Shown here: positions 59,676 to 64,000 of the stretch, piece after piece
Layout of the letters: the number at the start of each line of letters is the position of its first letter
Position numbering within the stretch: position 1 is the stretch's first letter
From: Mycogone perniciosa
Lineage: Eukaryota; Ascomycota; Sordariomycetes; Hypocreales; Hypocreaceae
DNA length: 64,000 nt
Assembly (NCBI GenBank): GCA_025331125.1
Contig: JAOALB010000115.1
Location: 1 to 64,000, forward strand
Reading direction: 5' to 3'
Made by a program: the position numbers and the translations under genes
The notes under the pieces: generated by a model
Databases searched by the model: none
Told to the model about the DNA's origin: nothing
Seen by the model: only the letters and a program-made list of their open reading frames with translations

Positions 59676-62043
59676 TTAATCCTTGGAAGTCCTCGAGTGC
59701 TCCTCGTAAAACTCCAACGTTAGGGCCGCCAGAAACCCTGGAATACAGCCCTTCTCCCTGACCCAGAACGCAATGTGATCACCAATTTTCCTGGCGAACG
59801 CACTCTTTGGCCCGCCACCCACCTTCATGGTGCCCCTCTCGCCATCAAACACAATCGAGTTCTCGTGCTCATCTGACTGCGAGGGATAGAATGTGCTCTC
59901 CACCCGCATCTTGCCATTGGGGATGAAGGTGACGGTCCAACCGAGGGTTGAGAAGATGGCTTCTTTGAACTCCTGAGACTTCGAGCCCCATACTTCTTTC
60001 AATCGGCGGGCGGATTTTTGTGCTGACGCGGTTTCAGCCTTGGCGGCAGCGATTTCACGTTCCATGGCGCCAAGCACGGATGTTGGTATTAATGGGATGG
60101 AGGGATTGGAGTGCTTCGAACGGAGCGTTGCCAGTAACTCCTTGTTCTCCTTTTGGAGCGCTTCGAGGGTAGCCCTCTTGATTGCCTCGTAGTCTGAGGT
60201 GGGATTCGACCGCAAGGACAAGACACGGGTTTGCGTCTGCTGCTTCGCAGCCGAAAGCTGTTCATGACTTGTCGACAAGTCCTTCTGGAGCAGCGCCGCC
60301 TGCATCTGCATGCTTGTCAGCTCTTCCTGGAGCTTGCGGTTCTTACGCGTAAGCTGGCCGATCTGTTCCTGGGTAACATCATCGTCTGGGTGAGCCCGTT
60401 TGGTTCCAGCCGGCGTCAGAGGTGACGGCTGAGCCGTAGATGAGTCCATGGATGAGAGTTCACTGTGTAGCCTCTGAACCTCCATCTTATAATTGTCCAC
60501 CACATCTTCGAGTTCCTGGATGCGCGACGCTCGCGTCTCGTCAAATTGGTCAGGTTGGAGGGTATGCTCTTCGGTGTCGAATGCCTTGAGCTGTGCACGG
60601 AGGTATTCCACCTCCTTCAGTGCGAGGGCGCGCTGTCGATCAAGGCGCATACGAACCTTATCGGTATTGGCAGCTTGAGTGGAGCTTGTGGCATTTTCAA
60701 CTTGGTTCTTGAGCTGGGTTTTCTCTTCCTCAAGGGACTGGATCCTGCTCTCTTGTGCCATGGTCTCGGCACGAATAGCCCCCAGCTGTTCGACGTAAGA
60801 TGCAGTGGTGAGGCGTTCTTGAACAAGCGCCCGAGCTATCTCCTCTGGGGAGTTGAACTCGACATGACCGATTTCCGATGCGTTTTCTAGGTAGGCCGAC
60901 CACGACAGGCGCTCGTCCTCTAGTCTCTGTCGTTGTATTCTGGCTTCTGCAAGCTCAGTCTCTAGTGTTTCGGCAGCTTCCACCCTCCTCTGGAGTGTTC
61001 TCTTTTCCTCCTCGACAACTTCCACAGCCTTGTTGACCGCACGAAGGTGCTTTAGTTCCATGAGCTGATCACGATTGGTGGCCTCGAGAGCGCGAATGTG
61101 AGAGACTTGGTCCGATAGCTCCCTCTTGATGATCTCCATGGTTTCAGCATCGCCGCTTTGAGCTTTGAGTCGCAATACATCGGCCTCCAGTTTAGCAATC
61201 AGGTCGTCCTTTTCTGAAATCTGTGTCTGATACTGCTGTGAAGCTGCCTCCTTCGCTTGGCTGTCCAGCTCCATCTCTTGTATTGAGCTCTGTGACGCAG
61301 CGATTTGCATCTGCAGGTCGTTGATCTTCTTGTCTGACCTCCTTGCCGCTTCATCCTTGGAGCTTGACAAGTCTTCAAGCTGCTCTTGTAACAGGCGGGC
61401 CTCGTCCTCTGATGCCCGAACCCTCGACTCCAGCGCTCGTTTGTCCTGCTCCGCTGCCTCTTTGAGCTCTTCCATCTCTTTTCTTATGGATTCCATCCTG
61501 CTGTCGGATTTGGCCTTTTCGGCTTCGGCGGCTTGCCTCTGCTGCGCTTCCTCTTGTTCGCGTCGACGGGCTTGTTCCACTTTGTTGCTCTGCTGTGAGA
61601 GGGCAATGTCTTTTTCTTGCTCGGCGGTCTGCAAGCGGTATTGCAAGGTCCCGATTTCGGCTTTCAACGCTTCAATTTCTTTCCTGTACTTTTCGTACTC
61701 ATCCGCATCAGGCGGCGCAAGGTTTTCCTTAGAGCTCTCGCGCGAGTCTGGCTGAACGGAGTCGCCAGCATGGCTTCGGCGGGACGGGGGTCGCTCAGCA
61801 TTTGTCTCTCCGGTGAACAGGTTGTAGGTGGGTTGAGTCGCACGAAACGATGCTATCTAGAAAACATCATTGTCAGCCGGCCCTCTTGTTTTGCCGCTTT
61901 GTGGACTGACTAACTCTGGAGTTGCGAAGTGACGTATTTGACTGCGGCAGGCCAGAGGAACTGCCAGTGCGTATTCTGCTGCTTGACAGGGAATTCTGGC
62001 GGCCACGCAGGCCACCGCCGTCCTGCGCCCCATGGCTCCGCAT
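59676..62043 (-). CDS. MAD1: spindle assembly checkpoint protein MAD1
   Basis: Coiled-coil protein that recruits Mad2 to unattached kinetochores. Two exons, 62043-61915 and 61856-59676, give 769 residues, close to yeast (749). The start MRSHGAQDGGGLRGR and the junction NSR-IASFRATQPTYNLFTG match fungal homologues. A nearly continuous coiled coil runs from about residue 95 to 585. The Mad2-interaction motif is RVLSLRSNPT at about 587-596. The C-terminal globular domain (RLKEVWGSKSQEFKEAIFST, then PNGKMRVESTFYP) is well conserved. A first-exon-less model would lose the N-terminus. It is divergent from TAM41. Confidence 0.92.
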
Positions 62044-63063
62044 TGCGGTAGATGAAGAAGTTGGGGTGTTTGATTGAGTGGTGTTGAATCTTCTGTCACA
62101 AGAAGCGCGTTCGCGTCTGTCTGTTGTGAAGGATAAGGGTCACGTGATTGCGTTTGATACTTGAGGCAAGCAAGTGGTCTGTACGTTTGAAGTCATAAAG
62201 AAAGGCTCTTTTGAGGACAAGTTGAGAAAAAGATTATTCTACAAAAAAATGAAGTATATGGTTCTTTTTGTAGCCGTTGAAAAGTGTTAAAAGCAGGCTG
62301 GTGAAGCAGACTGGTGAAGCTTGACCAAGATCTTGGAACATGCATAGTGGCGGACAGCAGCGTTGAATTGGAGCCAATCTAGTCAATGCATCTAATTAAG
62401 ATCTTGAAATAGATGAGGTACTCGTTACTCGGTTGATTATTGTAATTTATGGAATAGGACAAAGAAGTGATTGTTGAGAATTGGTATTTAATACGGAGCA
62501 TTGCGGACTCTCTGATGGAGCTTGGCTAGCCCTACCTATGCTGGAATACAGCAGCATGTTGGAGGATCTGAGAAAGAGGAAACTGTAAACACCTTACAAT
62601 CCTCTGAATACTACTGATAATGCCTGTGACGTTTCTTTCTCTGTTGATTCGCAGATAATATTCCATAGATAGGTAACTTATGACTTATAGATGCATCTCT
62701 CCGCGCGGCCCACTCACACGATCCGCTTCGGAACAACTTTTAGGCCTGGATCTGATAGAAAGTGGGAAGCTCTAAGCTCTATCCAACCACATCTGCAGCC
62801 CAAAAACATCACAAATCTGTGGACATACCAGTACAGACGAGCCACGTCCCTGACCTCATGGGGCTCATTGCTTAGTTTGGAACCGTCTCGTCCGTTTCTC
62901 CGCACATGGAGTCAAACCCCAAAACACCTTCTCGTAGCCTTGAGCGGCTGATTCATCTTCATCTCTTCGCTTTGTCGCTCTGTCCCTCCCTCAACCTCAC
63001 TAATACGGAGCTTTTAAGCCTCAGCCCTATCGTCAGCTCCGGCTGATCCGCCTGCCATTCGAT
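62044..63063. other. divergent promoter between MAD1 and TAM41
   Basis: Contains a CACGTG-type element listed separately, A/T-rich sequence near 62220-62290 and two TACGGAG half-motifs (about 62491 and 63003). No gene. Confidence 0.5.
62139..62147. promoter_or_regulatory. GTCACGTGA bHLH (Cbf1-like) site candidate
   Basis: Palindromic CACGTG core with RTCACGTG context, about 96 bp upstream of the MAD1 start codon. Binding is inferred from the known yeast consensus. Confidence 0.35.
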
Positions 63064-64000
63064 ATGGCTGCTCTCGGCCGCAGTATTAGGGTAAAGAAAG
63101 CGATCCATCACGAAGAATTGGTGCCCGAATGCCGACTAACAGCATGTACAGGCCACTGCAGCCGCTCTCCCGCCGACAATTGCGCTTCGCAGCTCACGGT
63201 TTACGCCGTTCCTTGTATCCTCTCGTGCCGACCTTTGCTCAGGCTATGAGCGATTATCCTCCTCTTCCCCCTACTCCTTCTCTCACCTGCGATGGTATTC
63301 CGACTCGACGAACCCGGAACATGCCCGACAAGCCGATGGCCAGCATCCGAGTCAGCCGGCGTCTTCCTCGCCGACCGAATCCGAGCCCGATACAGTCATA
63401 TCTACAGCTCCTCGTCGCAAGGAGTCGGCCGGCGGCAAGTTCAATCTCTACGGCGATGACTGGGAAGACACAGTAGACTTCGCCATACAATCATTCGATG
63501 AGCTTCCACATCGCCTCTTTGGTGTAAACCAGCACATGATCATCAACTACGAGCTCAAAGAGGCCTTGCGGGTCATGTTGCGCCAGTTCAATGCGCCCAT
63601 TGTCTACTGCTTTGCGTACGGCTCAGGCGTGTTCCCTCAGGAGAACTCCAGTCGCAGCATCAGTGAGGCTGAATTCCGCGCAGTCCACCCCAAGCCGCCC
63701 GAAGCCCTAGTCAAGGCTCAAAAGGGTTCGCCCAAGATGATTGACTTCATCTTCGGTGTCACGCACACTCAGCACTGGCACTCTATCAACATGAAGCAAC
63801 ATCGTGATCACTACTCTAGCGTCGCTTCTCTGGGCTCAGGATTCGTCTCAAGGGTGCAGAACTGGGGCGCTGGTATCTACTTCAACCCATATATCGAGAT
63901 GAACGGGATGCTAATCAAGTACGGCGTTACGAGCATCGACAACCTAGTCAATGACTTGTCCACCTGGGATAACCTCTACCTAGCTGGGCGTCTCCAAAAA
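63064..64000 (+). CDS. TAM41: mitochondrial phosphatidate cytidylyltransferase TAM41, 3' end outside window
   Basis: Makes CDP-diacylglycerol for cardiolipin synthesis in the inner mitochondrial membrane. Exon 1 is only 27 nt (63064-63090, MAALGRSIR). A 61-nt intron follows with donor GTAAAG, branch GACTAAC and acceptor TACAG. Exon 2 runs from 63152 off the window. No in-frame ATG exists between the stop at 63137 and the conserved region, so the short first exon is needed. A basic Ser/Arg-rich presequence precedes the nucleotidyltransferase fold: YCFAYGSGVFPQ, KMIDFIFGVTHTQHWHSINM, AGIYFNPYIEMNG and YGVTSIDNL. The visible product is about 292 residues of a family usually 380-500 long. Confidence 0.92.

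Overview
This window is nuclear DNA from a filamentous ascomycete, most likely a Sordariomycete and possibly Hypocreales. The evidence is short 50-100 nt introns with GTAAGT-like donors, CTAAC-type branch sites and AG acceptors. The gene families also fit: class II hydrophobin, Dicer-like 1, mannitol-1-phosphate dehydrogenase, augmin subunit and deuterolysin. The species cannot be named from the sequence alone.

Layout. 0-7 kb: the 3' two thirds of glucose-6-phosphate isomerase, a 4 kb non-coding stretch, and mannitol-1-phosphate 5-dehydrogenase. 7-34 kb is the dense housekeeping part. It holds a secreted DUF4419 protein, an augmin HAUS6 homologue, mitoribosomal bS21m, an RBM25-like splicing factor, a peroxisomal enoyl-CoA hydratase with C-terminal SKL, a DUF2235 hydrolase and an Env9-like SDR. 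It continues with a VAMP7-type R-SNARE divergent from the mitochondrial helicase SUV3, a CX5R phosphatase-like protein and a large unrecognised multi-exon gene. 35-40 kb: a Dicer-like 1 gene. 41-44 kb: a Ser-rich unrecognised protein. 44-58 kb is gene-poor accessory DNA with a damaged serine carboxypeptidase gene, a class II hydrophobin and a deuterolysin, all secreted-protein genes. 59.7-64 kb returns to housekeeping: spindle checkpoint MAD1 divergent from TAM41, which runs off the right edge.

Main observations. (1) dcl1 is intact over about 4.8 kb except for one perfect 22-bp tandem duplication in helicase motif V. It shifts the frame and stops translation at residue 577, and it also places an internal ATG in frame with the whole RNase III half. 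(2) The carboxypeptidase gene has three separate lesions: a lost splice acceptor and two single-base deletions. (3) Non-coding DNA is peppered with a short symmetric motif, GTACTCCGTAC / GTACGGAGTAC, and variants. I did not find it in exons. (4) Two otherwise unexplained minus-strand ORFs 22 kb apart share an RTN...VPTIGRL peptide whose DNA differs mainly at synonymous sites, which hints at an unannotated protein family.

Functionally the window mixes carbon storage (PGI, mannitol), mitochondrial upkeep (bS21m, SUV3, TAM41), cell division (HAUS6, MAD1) and RNA silencing (dcl1), next to a secretome-like patch. No operon-like or biosynthetic cluster logic is visible. Exon boundaries were placed by eye from splice consensus and frame continuity.
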